Of a DNA stretch of 34,609 nt, positions 25,979 through 33,317 are shown piece after piece (the stretch's first letter is position 1; every line of letters begins with the position of its first letter). The notes below the pieces were generated by a model. That model had not been told where the DNA came from. It was given only the letters and a program-made list of their open reading frames with translations, and did not search any database. Both the position numbers and the translations under genes were made by a program. Source of the stretch: Candidatus Zhuqueibacterota bacterium (GTDB lineage: Bacteria; Zhuqueibacterota; Zhuqueibacteria; Zhuqueibacterales; Geothermadaptataceae); the NCBI GenBank assembly GCA_015491485.1, contig WFVT01000052.1, positions 1 to 34,609 of the forward strand, written 5' to 3'.

Positions 25979-26641
25979 TCATAAGCGGATTTGCAAACGG
26001 AACAGTTCGTGGCCGCTCATCCAGTACTTTTTTTCAAATGCGGAGATCGGCCTTTCCGGGACAAACGGTTCCACTGGAAAAGAGCGTCCGGTGACAAATG
26101 CCACCGCCGCGGCGAATTCTTCCAGATAAATTCGCCAGTTGCTGCGCAGCTCCAGGTACGGACTCAGCCTTAACATATCAAAAAATGCCGGATGGCCGTG
26201 GATGCGCCGTTTCAAATGACGTTTCTTCGGCCATGGATTGGGATAAAAAATATAATGCTTCTCGAAACGCCATCCCTCACGGGCGGCCAGCCGCCAGAAA
26301 TCAAACAGATCGGCGCGCAGCAACAGCACATTGCGATCGTGTGGGGTGCCAAACAGCGGATTTTTTTGCAATCGTACCAGGGATTTATCCAATCCCAAAA
26401 CGAATGCCTCAGGATACATGCTGGATAAAAACAGGCTACTTTCGCCGGTACCACAACCGGAGTCCAGAATCAGCGGTCGATCAATAGTCGCAAGACGCCG
26501 GCGCGCCGTTTCGAACGCAGCCAGAGTATGACGTGAAATCGGTTTGAGATACGGTTTTTCGCGGTGTCTCTGCAGAATTTTAAACAAATCTTCATGGATG
26601 CCGGTCTGATTGCTACGAACCGGCCGGCTTTTGGTGGTCAT
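25979..26641 (-). CDS. trmB: tRNA (guanine-N7-)-methyltransferase
   Basis: 220 residues, forming m7G46 in the tRNA variable loop with SAM as donor. The SAM motif I is ILDSGCGTGESS (about residue 58). The TrmB signature reads IFYPNPWPKKRHLKRRIHG near residue 130, against the usual FPDPWPKKRHxKRR. The C-terminal FEKKYWMSGHELFRL fits the family. It is the first gene of a two-gene operon driven by the promoter at 26689-26717. Its ribosome site is weak. Confidence 0.9.
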   Translation of the reverse strand: MTTKSRPVRSNQTGIHEDLFKILQRHREKPYLKPISRHTLAAFETARRRLATIDRPLILDSGCGTGESSLFLSSMYPEAFVLGLDKSLVRLQKNPLFGTPHDRNVLLLRADLFDFWRLAAREGWRFEKHYIFYPNPWPKKRHLKRRIHGHPAFFDMLRLSPYLELRSNWRIYLEEFAAAVAFVTGRSFPVEPFVPERPISAFEKKYWMSGHELFRLQIRL

Positions 26642-26688
26642 GGGTATGAGAGCTCCACACCTGGGTTGTGAAGGATTCGGGATGCAAC

Positions 26689-26717
26689 AATATAATATTC
26701 CTGCGGCGAGAAGTCAA
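26689..26717 (-). promoter_or_regulatory. Promoter of the trmB-HD operon
   Basis: TTGACT, 17 bases, TATATT on the minus strand, about 45 bases before the trmB start. It is almost identical in form to the TonB receptor promoter. Confidence 0.7.
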
Positions 26718-26766
26718 TCAAAGGAAGGCAGCTCCCGAACAAAGCTTTTTCAGCCGGCAAAGTAGA

Positions 26767-26789
26767 AGCTACGATGCTCCATCGTGGCT
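26767..26789. repeat. Short palindrome, possibly a dispersed element
   Basis: AGCTACGATG-CTC-CATCGTGGCT has a 10-bp stem with one wobble pair and a 3-base loop. From memory, ACGATGGAGCATCG-type palindromes are scattered in related environmental genomes. A T-run after it is lacking, so it is not a good terminator. Confidence 0.4.
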
Positions 26790-26982
26790 TTGGGTGAAAT
26801 CCTCATAGTCTTCGGGAAGCATGGACAAAGATGCCGGGTGATAAAAATTAGCATGGGACAAAGGGAAAAACCTGTCTTGCCGCGTCTGAATCCGTTGGCG
26901 GTTCTGTAAGCTACTTCACGCACATTCCGTCTGATCAAATGTTCGGCTTGTGATCAACACGGCCCCATTCGCCTGAAAGCGC

Positions 26983-27011
26983 TTGCCGGAGCCCGGGCGG
27001 ATGATTATTTT
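26983..27011 (+). promoter_or_regulatory. Candidate promoter of the amidohydrolase gene
   Basis: TTGCCG, 17 bases, TATTTT, about 40 bases before the ATG at 27050. Confidence 0.5.
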
Positions 27012-27049
27012 TCCTGGAAAAACTAACAAAATTCAGAAAGGAGTATTCC

Positions 27050-28720
27050 ATGCGCCGTGTGATTCTGATTTTCCTGGCAATGCTTGTGGCCGGCTGCGGC
27101 CCCAAAACCCATTATGATGTGCTCATCAAAAATGCCATGATTTACGACGGCGGCGGCGAAGCCCCGTACCGCGGCCGTGTTGCCATCAATGCGGACACGA
27201 TTGCCGCCGTGGGGGATATCGGGCCGGCAAAAGGCAAGATTGAAATTGATGCCCGTGGCATGGCCGTTTCGCCCGGATTTATCAATATGCTGAGCTGGGC
27301 GACTGAGACGCTCATCATGGACGGCCGCTCGCTGAGCGACATCAAACAGGGGGTGACTCTGGAAGTCTTCGGCGAAGGCTGGTCGATGGGGCCGCTGAAT
27401 GAAACCATGAAACAGCAGGCCAAAGAGCGTCAGGGGGACTTCAAATATGATATCGAATGGACGACGTTGCGCGAGTATCTGGAATTTTTACAGGAGAAAG
27501 GGATTTCGCCCAATGTGGCATCGTTTGTGGGGGCGACCACGGTGCGCATTAATGTTCTGGGGTATGAGGACCGGCCGCCGACCGCAAGCGAGATGGAACA
27601 GATGCGGCAACTGGTGCGCGAAGCCATGGAAGACGGCGCTTTGGGCGTGGGATCGGCGCTGATTTATGCTCCGGGATTTTATGCAGAAACGGATGAGCTG
27701 ATCGAACTGGCGAAGGTGGCTGCGGAATACGACGGCATGTATGTATCGCACATGCGCAGCGAGGGCAACCGGTTGCTGGAAGCCGTGGATGAACTGATCA
27801 CCATTGCGCGCGAGGCCGGCATTCGTGCAGAGATTTACCATTTGAAGGCGGCCGGACAGGCCAACTGGAATAAGCTGGCGAAGGTCATAGAGAAAGTCGA
27901 AGCAGCCCGGAATGAAGGCTTGCCTATTACGGCGGATATGTACTGCTACACTGCCGGCGCCACGGGACTCAGCGCCACCATGCCGCCGTGGGTGCAAGAA
28001 GGCGGATTCGACGCCTGGAAGCGCCGGTTGCAGGATCCGGCCATCCGCAAAAAGGTGATCAGAGAAATGCGCACTCCAACCGACGAATGGGAAAACTTGC
28101 TGTTGATGGCCGGCGGGGCAGAGAATGTGCTATTGGTTGGATTCAAAACCGACTCCCTCAAATACCTTACCGGCAAGAGTCTGGCCGAGGTGGCGAAAAT
28201 GCGCGGTACATCGCCGGAAGAAACCGCCATCGATCTGGTCATCCAGGATGACAGCCGGGTGGAGGCGGTGTATTTTATCATGTCCGAAGAGAATATCCGA
28301 CGGAAAATCCAGACGCCGTGGGTGAGTTTTTGTTCGGATGCCGGCTCCCTGGCGCCGGAAGGCTTATTCCTGAAATACAATCCGCATCCGCGCGCCTATG
28401 GAAATTTTGCACGCCTTCTGGGACGGTATGTACGTGATGAAAAGCTGATTCCCCTGGAGGAAGCCATCCGTCGCCTGACGTCCTTCCCCGCGGAAAACCT
28501 GCGCATTCAAAAGCGTGGCCGGCTGAAACCGGGATATTATGCGGATGTGGTGATTTTCGACCCAGAACGCATTCAGGATCGTGCCACTTATGAAAAACCG
28601 CATCAACTCGCGGTCGGTGTTGAACATGTGTTTGTGAACGGCGTCCAGGTTTTAAAGAACGGTGAACATACCGGCGCCACGCCGGGTCGGGTGGTTTACG
28701 GGCCGGGTTTCAAACGGTGA
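27050..28720 (+). CDS. Lipoprotein amidohydrolase, N-acyl-D-amino-acid deacylase-like
   Basis: 556 residues. A lipobox (LVAGC, Cys16) predicts a lipid-anchored envelope protein. The N-terminal beta domain (YDVLIKNAMIYDGGGEAPY) and the TIM barrel follow the D-aminoacylase group of amidohydrolases. The metal site is altered. The position that normally reads PGFIDxHxH is PGFINMLSW (75-83), and the NCG-type Cys position reads GEGW (108-111). His234 (VSHMRSEG), His264 (YHLKAAG) and Asp430 (CSDAGS) remain, so one metal could still bind. The C-terminal KRGRLKPGYYADVVIFD is typical. AAAGGAG precedes the ATG. It may cleave N-acyl-D-amino acids or dipeptides; activity is inferred. Confidence 0.85.
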   Translation: MRRVILIFLAMLVAGCGPKTHYDVLIKNAMIYDGGGEAPYRGRVAINADTIAAVGDIGPAKGKIEIDARGMAVSPGFINMLSWATETLIMDGRSLSDIKQGVTLEVFGEGWSMGPLNETMKQQAKERQGDFKYDIEWTTLREYLEFLQEKGISPNVASFVGATTVRINVLGYEDRPPTASEMEQMRQLVREAMEDGALGVGSALIYAPGFYAETDELIELAKVAAEYDGMYVSHMRSEGNRLLEAVDELITIAREAGIRAEIYHLKAAGQANWNKLAKVIEKVEAARNEGLPITADMYCYTAGATGLSATMPPWVQEGGFDAWKRRLQDPAIRKKVIREMRTPTDEWENLLLMAGGAENVLLVGFKTDSLKYLTGKSLAEVAKMRGTSPEETAIDLVIQDDSRVEAVYFIMSEENIRRKIQTPWVSFCSDAGSLAPEGLFLKYNPHPRAYGNFARLLGRYVRDEKLIPLEEAIRRLTSFPAENLRIQKRGRLKPGYYADVVIFDPERIQDRATYEKPHQLAVGVEHVFVNGVQVLKNGEHTGATPGRVVYGPGFKR

Positions 28721-28831
28721 CGGTCCATCCCGCCTCCCGGCGCCGACTTCTCAGGGGGATAAGTTGCCTTCCAACCGAATGAATGGGCGATTTGGGTAAG
28801 ATGACTTCATATGTGGCAACAGGAGTTGGGA

Positions 28832-30103
28832 ATGCGTGTTTTACGATTTTTGCCAGGTCTTTTCCTGGGAATTGGGTGGATCGTTGGCCCGGCTGTGGCA
28901 TCGTCAACCGCGGGCTTTTACAGCCGTTATCCGATGAAAAAGGACATGCTGAATCTTTATCTGGATTGTCGGGGCTGTTACCGTGAATACATACGCACCG
29001 AACTGACATTTGTCAACTACGTGCGTAACCGCGAAGATGCTGATGTACACGTGCTGATCAGTCGGCAGCGCACCGGCAGCGGCGGGCGCGAATATACGCT
29101 GGTGTTCCTCGGACGCGGTATGTTCGAAGGATTGACAGATACCCTGAAAGCGGTATCCTCCAACACCGATACAGACGATGAAATTCGGCAAAACCTGCTG
29201 CGGATGCTCAAAATGGGGCTGGTGCGGTTCATTGCCCGCACAGAGGTGTCGCAGTTCATCGACATCCGTTATGCGAAACGAAAAACGGCGCCGGTGCAAG
29301 TCGTGGAAGACCGGTGGAACTACTGGGTTTTCCGCGTTTCGGCGGATGGCCGGTTTCGGGGGGAACGGCTATCGAAATTTTTCTCACTAAACGGTTCGTT
29401 TGCCGCCAACCGCATTACTGAGGCGTGGAAAATTCGCTTTTTTGGTAATGCCGGTTATGATCAGAGCGATTTCGATGTGGGCGGCAACAAAATTTCCAGC
29501 TTCTCGAGGCGCTATTTTGTTTATGGCATGGTGGTGAAAAGCGTCGGCGAGCATTTTGCCCTCGGCGCGTATGCGTTCTCACAATCCTCGACTTATGATA
29601 ATATTCAATTCAGTGTGCGTTTGGCGCCAGCGGTGGAATACAACATTTTCCCGTATTCGGAAAGTACGCACCGGGAACTTCGGATTCAGTACCGCATTGG
29701 TACCGATCGCGTTCAGTATTTTGAGCAGACTATTTTTGATAAACTACGGGAAAACCTTTACGGGCAGCAATTGGAAATTACGTATCAGACCCGCCAACCC
29801 TGGGGTGACGCGGAGTTTTCATTGGAAGGCTCCCATTTGCTGAACGATTTTTCAAAAAACCGGCTGAGGGTATCCGGCGAGTTGCGGTTGCGGTTGTTTC
29901 GCGGGTTTTCGTTGAGACTGAATGGGAATTTTTCTCTGATCCGGGATCAACTTTCGCTGCCGAAAGGCGAAGCATCCACGGAAGAAGTGCTGCTGCGCCG
30001 GCGCCAATTAGCCACATCCTTCCGCTACTGGGGAGCCGTGGGCGTTTCGTTTACATTCGGATCGATTTACAATAATATCGTGAATACACGGTTCGGCAAT
30101 TGA
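28832..30103 (+). CDS. Predicted outer-membrane beta-barrel protein of unknown function
   Basis: 423 residues. The start at 28832 gives a signal peptide (MRVLRFLPGLFLGIGW... to VAS) and follows AGGAG; the frame reaches 7 codons further up. Residues 30-140 form a conserved-looking globular part (NLYLDCRGCYREYIRTELTFVNYVRNREDADVHVLISRQRTGSGG). From about 150 on, alternating amphipathic strands rich in Tyr/Phe/Arg suggest a barrel, ending in ...NTRFGN. I recognise similar hypothetical proteins in FCB-group genomes but know no function. It lies 111 bp after the amidohydrolase gene on the same strand and may be cotranscribed. Confidence 0.75.
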   Translation: MRVLRFLPGLFLGIGWIVGPAVASSTAGFYSRYPMKKDMLNLYLDCRGCYREYIRTELTFVNYVRNREDADVHVLISRQRTGSGGREYTLVFLGRGMFEGLTDTLKAVSSNTDTDDEIRQNLLRMLKMGLVRFIARTEVSQFIDIRYAKRKTAPVQVVEDRWNYWVFRVSADGRFRGERLSKFFSLNGSFAANRITEAWKIRFFGNAGYDQSDFDVGGNKISSFSRRYFVYGMVVKSVGEHFALGAYAFSQSSTYDNIQFSVRLAPAVEYNIFPYSESTHRELRIQYRIGTDRVQYFEQTIFDKLRENLYGQQLEITYQTRQPWGDAEFSLEGSHLLNDFSKNRLRVSGELRLRLFRGFSLRLNGNFSLIRDQLSLPKGEASTEEVLLRRRQLATSFRYWGAVGVSFTFGSIYNNIVNTRFGN

Positions 30104-30237
30104 GCCCGGAGGAGAGGTGCTGCAATCCGGTTGTAAGCTCTCTTCGATTGCCGGAAGCACGCCAGGCGAATGCTATCCGGTGAAGCGGCATGCTGCAAAT
30201 GCATCGCTGGTATTTTGTGCGGGGACAGGAAAGTGAA

Positions 30238-31194
30238 CTACCGCAGTATCTTCTCGATGAGTTGTCGGGCTTCCGCTACATCATGGGCTTTTTTCAGCGA
30301 TTCGCGCAACTGCTTTAAGAGGGCGATGTCTTCCACCGGTTTGATAAGTTCCAGCAATTCCTTCGCGGCATCGCCGAATTTCAGTTCCAGAATATCTTCA
30401 ATGGCCCAGTGTAACCCGGCGATTTGACCTTTCTGCATCCCTTTTTTGATTCCCTTTTTCATCCCTATCTTTTCTGCTGTCGTCAGGACGGGCATGTTTT
30501 TCTTCTCCTCGAATTCGGTTATTTCGTGGAACAATTGATCTTCTAAAGATTTCGGCAAATTCATGCTCCAGTCAATAAATTGATAAAGCGCGAGTACCGT
30601 TTTTCGATTCATTCCCCGGGAATAGAGTTCCATTAATAAGGCTTTTTTCCAGCTATAACGATCCTGATCTCTCCCCCGGGTTTCCAGGGTTTTAAGAAAT
30701 GCACGTACGGCAATGGCAAATGGATTACTATGCGTTACCAGTGTATCCCAGCTATGGCGGTAATCCAACAATTTAACACTGGGGAATTCAAACGTGAGGC
30801 GGAATCCCCAGTGCTGAACTTCATATCGGTGCGGCCGAAATTTCGGGTTGTTGTCGGTTAAAATGACCAGACTGACGACATCGCGATCAAACTTGTCGAA
30901 GATGCGATAATTATAGCCGAAAATACGGCGCGCAAATGCTTTTTCCTCATAGCCCTGAATTTCAATATGCAGCAGAAGCCACTTTTCTTTGCCGTTTTTT
31001 AAGAAAATTTTCACCAGCTTGTCAACAATGCGTTTCCCGCTTTTGCTGCGTTTCAGGATTTGCTGAAGCTCTTTGTCCAAAAATTCAAAGCCTTTGGTGA
31101 AGTCCACATCTTGATAAATATCCGGGAAAAAGAACTCCAGAAATTGAGGAAAGAGCGGCTCCAAAACATCCTTCCAGGCGCTGTCCTGGCTCAT
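30238..31194 (-). CDS. Rpn-type PD-(D/E)XK nuclease / transposase-like protein
   Basis: 318 residues of the Rpn / PD-(D/E)XK 'nuclease family transposase' group. The N-terminal core shows the Asp near KGFEFLDKELQQI and the acidic strand LLHIEIQGYEE. The basic low-complexity stretch GMKKGIKKGMQKGQ (about 245-258) and the C-terminal helical tail are typical. These proteins are DNA endonucleases linked to RecA-independent recombination, often mobile or multicopy; I see no terminal repeats here. A well-formed promoter lies at 31241-31269. The ribosome site is only G-rich (GGGGGCT just before ATG). Confidence 0.8.
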   Translation of the reverse strand: MSQDSAWKDVLEPLFPQFLEFFFPDIYQDVDFTKGFEFLDKELQQILKRSKSGKRIVDKLVKIFLKNGKEKWLLLHIEIQGYEEKAFARRIFGYNYRIFDKFDRDVVSLVILTDNNPKFRPHRYEVQHWGFRLTFEFPSVKLLDYRHSWDTLVTHSNPFAIAVRAFLKTLETRGRDQDRYSWKKALLMELYSRGMNRKTVLALYQFIDWSMNLPKSLEDQLFHEITEFEEKKNMPVLTTAEKIGMKKGIKKGMQKGQIAGLHWAIEDILELKFGDAAKELLELIKPVEDIALLKQLRESLKKAHDVAEARQLIEKILR

Positions 31195-31231
31195 AGCCCC
31201 CGGTACCCCCGGAGTATTCGTCTTTTTCTAT

Positions 31232-31260
31232 TTGCCATCTAATATACTTCTTTGTTACAT
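31232..31260 (+). promoter_or_regulatory. Candidate promoter of the M55 peptidase gene
   Basis: TTGCCA, 17 bases, TTACAT on the plus strand. It overlaps the Rpn promoter on the other strand, so the two transcription starts may compete. Confidence 0.35.
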
Positions 31261-31269
31261 AATTTTCAA
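31241..31269 (-). promoter_or_regulatory. Promoter of the Rpn-type gene
   Basis: TTGAAA, 17 bases, TATATT on the minus strand, about 45 bases before the start at 31194. Confidence 0.6.
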
Positions 31270-31317
31270 AGCATTTATGCTCCTATGTTTTTATTTTTCA
31301 TTTGGGAGGGAAAACCA

Positions 31318-32220
31318 ATGAAAATGCTCATACCATCACTGATTTTCATGTTTTGGGCCGTGGCGTTTTCGGGCAGTGCGCAGGTTCAGAAAAAATTGAA
31401 AATTTATATTTCAGCGGATATGGAGGGAGTGGCCGGAGTGGTGACTTCCGAGCAATTGGGGCCGTCGGGATTCGAATATTCCCGCTTTCGTGAATTCATG
31501 ACCGGTGAAGTGCTGGCTGCGGTGAATGCCGCATTTGAAGCCGGCGCCACAGAGGTGTTGGTTAGCGATTCACACGGCAACGGACAGAATTTGTTGCTGG
31601 AAAAGTTCCCGGAAAATGTACGCATTGTGCGCTCCTGGCCGCGGCCGCTGATGATGATGGAAGGCATCGATGCCTCATTTGACGCGGCGATTTTCATCGG
31701 GTACCATTCCAGCACCACCAATCCGGATGGCGTACGTGCTCACACCATGTCAAGCGCCCGGCTGGCGGATATCCGGCTGAATGGACGGTCCATGCCTGAA
31801 GCCGGCATCAATGCCGCCATCGCCGGCCATTTTGGCGTACCGGTGATCATGATCTCGGGCGACGATGCGATCGTCAAGGAAGCGCGTGAGCTAATCGGGC
31901 CTATTGAGGGCGCGGTGGTGAAATGGGCAGTCAGCTTCCATTCCGCCAAAACCCTGACGCCGCAGGCAGCGCAAAAGCGGATCGCCGAAAAAGTCAAAGC
32001 CGCTATCGGTCGGTTGAAGGAATTCAAACCATTCAAATTGAAGACGCCCGTCAGTCTCGAGGTAACGTTCAAAAATTACCGGCCGTCGCAAATCCTGGCG
32101 TATTTGCCCATCGTGGATCGCATCGATGCACACAGCATCCGATTCGTCGGCAAAGATATGATCGAAGTGTCCAAATTTCTGGAATTCATGCTCAGTTATC
32201 ATGCCGGACTGACACCGTGA
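31318..32220 (+). CDS. Exported D-aminopeptidase, M55 (DppA) family
   Basis: 300 residues. The ATG at 31318 follows GGGAGGG and opens a signal peptide (MKMLIPSLIFMFWAVAFSG, cut near SAQ). The M55 zinc ligands are all visible: Asp34 and Glu36 (SADMEG), His86 (SDSHGNG), His130 (FIGYH) and Glu161 (MPEAGINAAIAGHFGVPV); His142 (RAHTMS) matches the catalytic nucleophile position. DppA-type enzymes release N-terminal D-amino acids from peptides. The usual enzyme is cytoplasmic, so export suggests work on cell-wall or external D-peptides. The beta-propeller gene follows after 37 bp. Confidence 0.9.
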   Translation: MKMLIPSLIFMFWAVAFSGSAQVQKKLKIYISADMEGVAGVVTSEQLGPSGFEYSRFREFMTGEVLAAVNAAFEAGATEVLVSDSHGNGQNLLLEKFPENVRIVRSWPRPLMMMEGIDASFDAAIFIGYHSSTTNPDGVRAHTMSSARLADIRLNGRSMPEAGINAAIAGHFGVPVIMISGDDAIVKEARELIGPIEGAVVKWAVSFHSAKTLTPQAAQKRIAEKVKAAIGRLKEFKPFKLKTPVSLEVTFKNYRPSQILAYLPIVDRIDAHSIRFVGKDMIEVSKFLEFMLSYHAGLTP

Positions 32221-32257
32221 GCCCATTCATCCTCAAAACAAATCAGCAGGACCTCTT

Positions 32258-33136
32258 ATGAAATTCATAGTTTCTGGCATTTTTGTTTTGGTGATCGCTG
32301 CCGCGAGCCTCCCGGCGCAAACGCCACCCGCGACGGATATTTTTCTTGCCGACCTGCAATGGCGCGGCGACTCGCTTTTCGTCAACCAAATCCGGAAAGT
32401 GGTGGCGCATTCTGGCTACGACAATCAGCCGCTGTTTTTACCCGATGGCAAGGCCTTTCTTTTCACATCGATGCGGGGCGGAATGCAAACCGATGTGTAC
32501 CGCTACGATTTGCATGCTGACACGGTTGTCCAGGTGACGGCTACCCCGGAGAGCGAATACTCGCCCACCCCCATGCCGGATGGCCGGCACTTCTCGGCCG
32601 TGCGCGTGGAACGCGACAGCACCCAGCGGCTGTGGCAGTTTAGACTGGATGGCAGTCAGCAGCGTGTGTTGCTGCCGAACATCATGCCGGTGGGCTACCA
32701 TGCCTGGCTCGATTCCTCCCGCGTGGCGTTGTTTGTGCTCGGCGATCCGGTGACGTTGCAAATCGTTGATATCCGAGATCAAAAACCACAGATTTTTCTC
32801 GGACAAATCGGCCGCTGTCTGCGTAAACAGCCGGGGAGCCAGGCCATGACTTTTGTGCACAAAATATCCGACTCCGAATGGTGGATTAAATCGCTGCAAT
32901 TCCCGGAATTGCGTTTTACCGAAATCGTACGTACATTGCCGGGTAGTGAAGATTTTTGCTGGACGCCCGCCGGTGTGTTGCTGATGGGCAAAGGCAGCGT
33001 ACTGTACCGCTTTGACCCCCGCCGGGACACAGCCTGGCGGCCGGTGCACGACCTGGCTGAATACGGTGTGCGTGGCATCACCCGGTTGGCTATCAGTCCG
33101 GACGGCCGAAAGCTGGCGATTGTCGCGCAGGAGTAG
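32258..33136 (+). CDS. Exported TolB/WD40-like beta-propeller protein
   Basis: 292 residues with a signal peptide (MKFIVSGIFVLVIAAASLPAQ). PD40/TolB-like blades are visible (QPLFLPDGKAFLFTSMRGGMQTDVYRYDL, YSPTPMPDGRHFSAVRVERD, ITRLAISPDGRKLAIVAQ). Such propellers bind proteins or peptides, or act as non-catalytic sensors, and no enzymatic site is seen. It probably shares the M55 peptidase transcript. The 181 bp to the next, convergent gene shows no terminator. Confidence 0.85.
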   Translation: MKFIVSGIFVLVIAAASLPAQTPPATDIFLADLQWRGDSLFVNQIRKVVAHSGYDNQPLFLPDGKAFLFTSMRGGMQTDVYRYDLHADTVVQVTATPESEYSPTPMPDGRHFSAVRVERDSTQRLWQFRLDGSQQRVLLPNIMPVGYHAWLDSSRVALFVLGDPVTLQIVDIRDQKPQIFLGQIGRCLRKQPGSQAMTFVHKISDSEWWIKSLQFPELRFTEIVRTLPGSEDFCWTPAGVLLMGKGSVLYRFDPRRDTAWRPVHDLAEYGVRGITRLAISPDGRKLAIVAQE

Positions 33137-33317
33137 AAGCATCCCGGCAAAAAGGGGCCCGGTAAATTCCGGCGAGAAGTTGAAAAAAGCGGGCGCGGAG
33201 TGCGGCGATCAAACCCTACATATTAAGCCGTGCTTGCGGGGCAAATGCGTTCGTCCAGTGTTTGGGAGCACAGGAAAAGACAGGGACGTCATTTGCGGAA
33301 TGAATGAGTGAACCGAA

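Larger units (their letters stand above)
26642..27049. other. Divergent intergenic region between trmB and the amidohydrolase gene
   Basis: It contains promoters for both sides and a small hairpin at 26767-26789. The 26750-26938 open frame has no family features and is not called. Confidence 0.5.
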
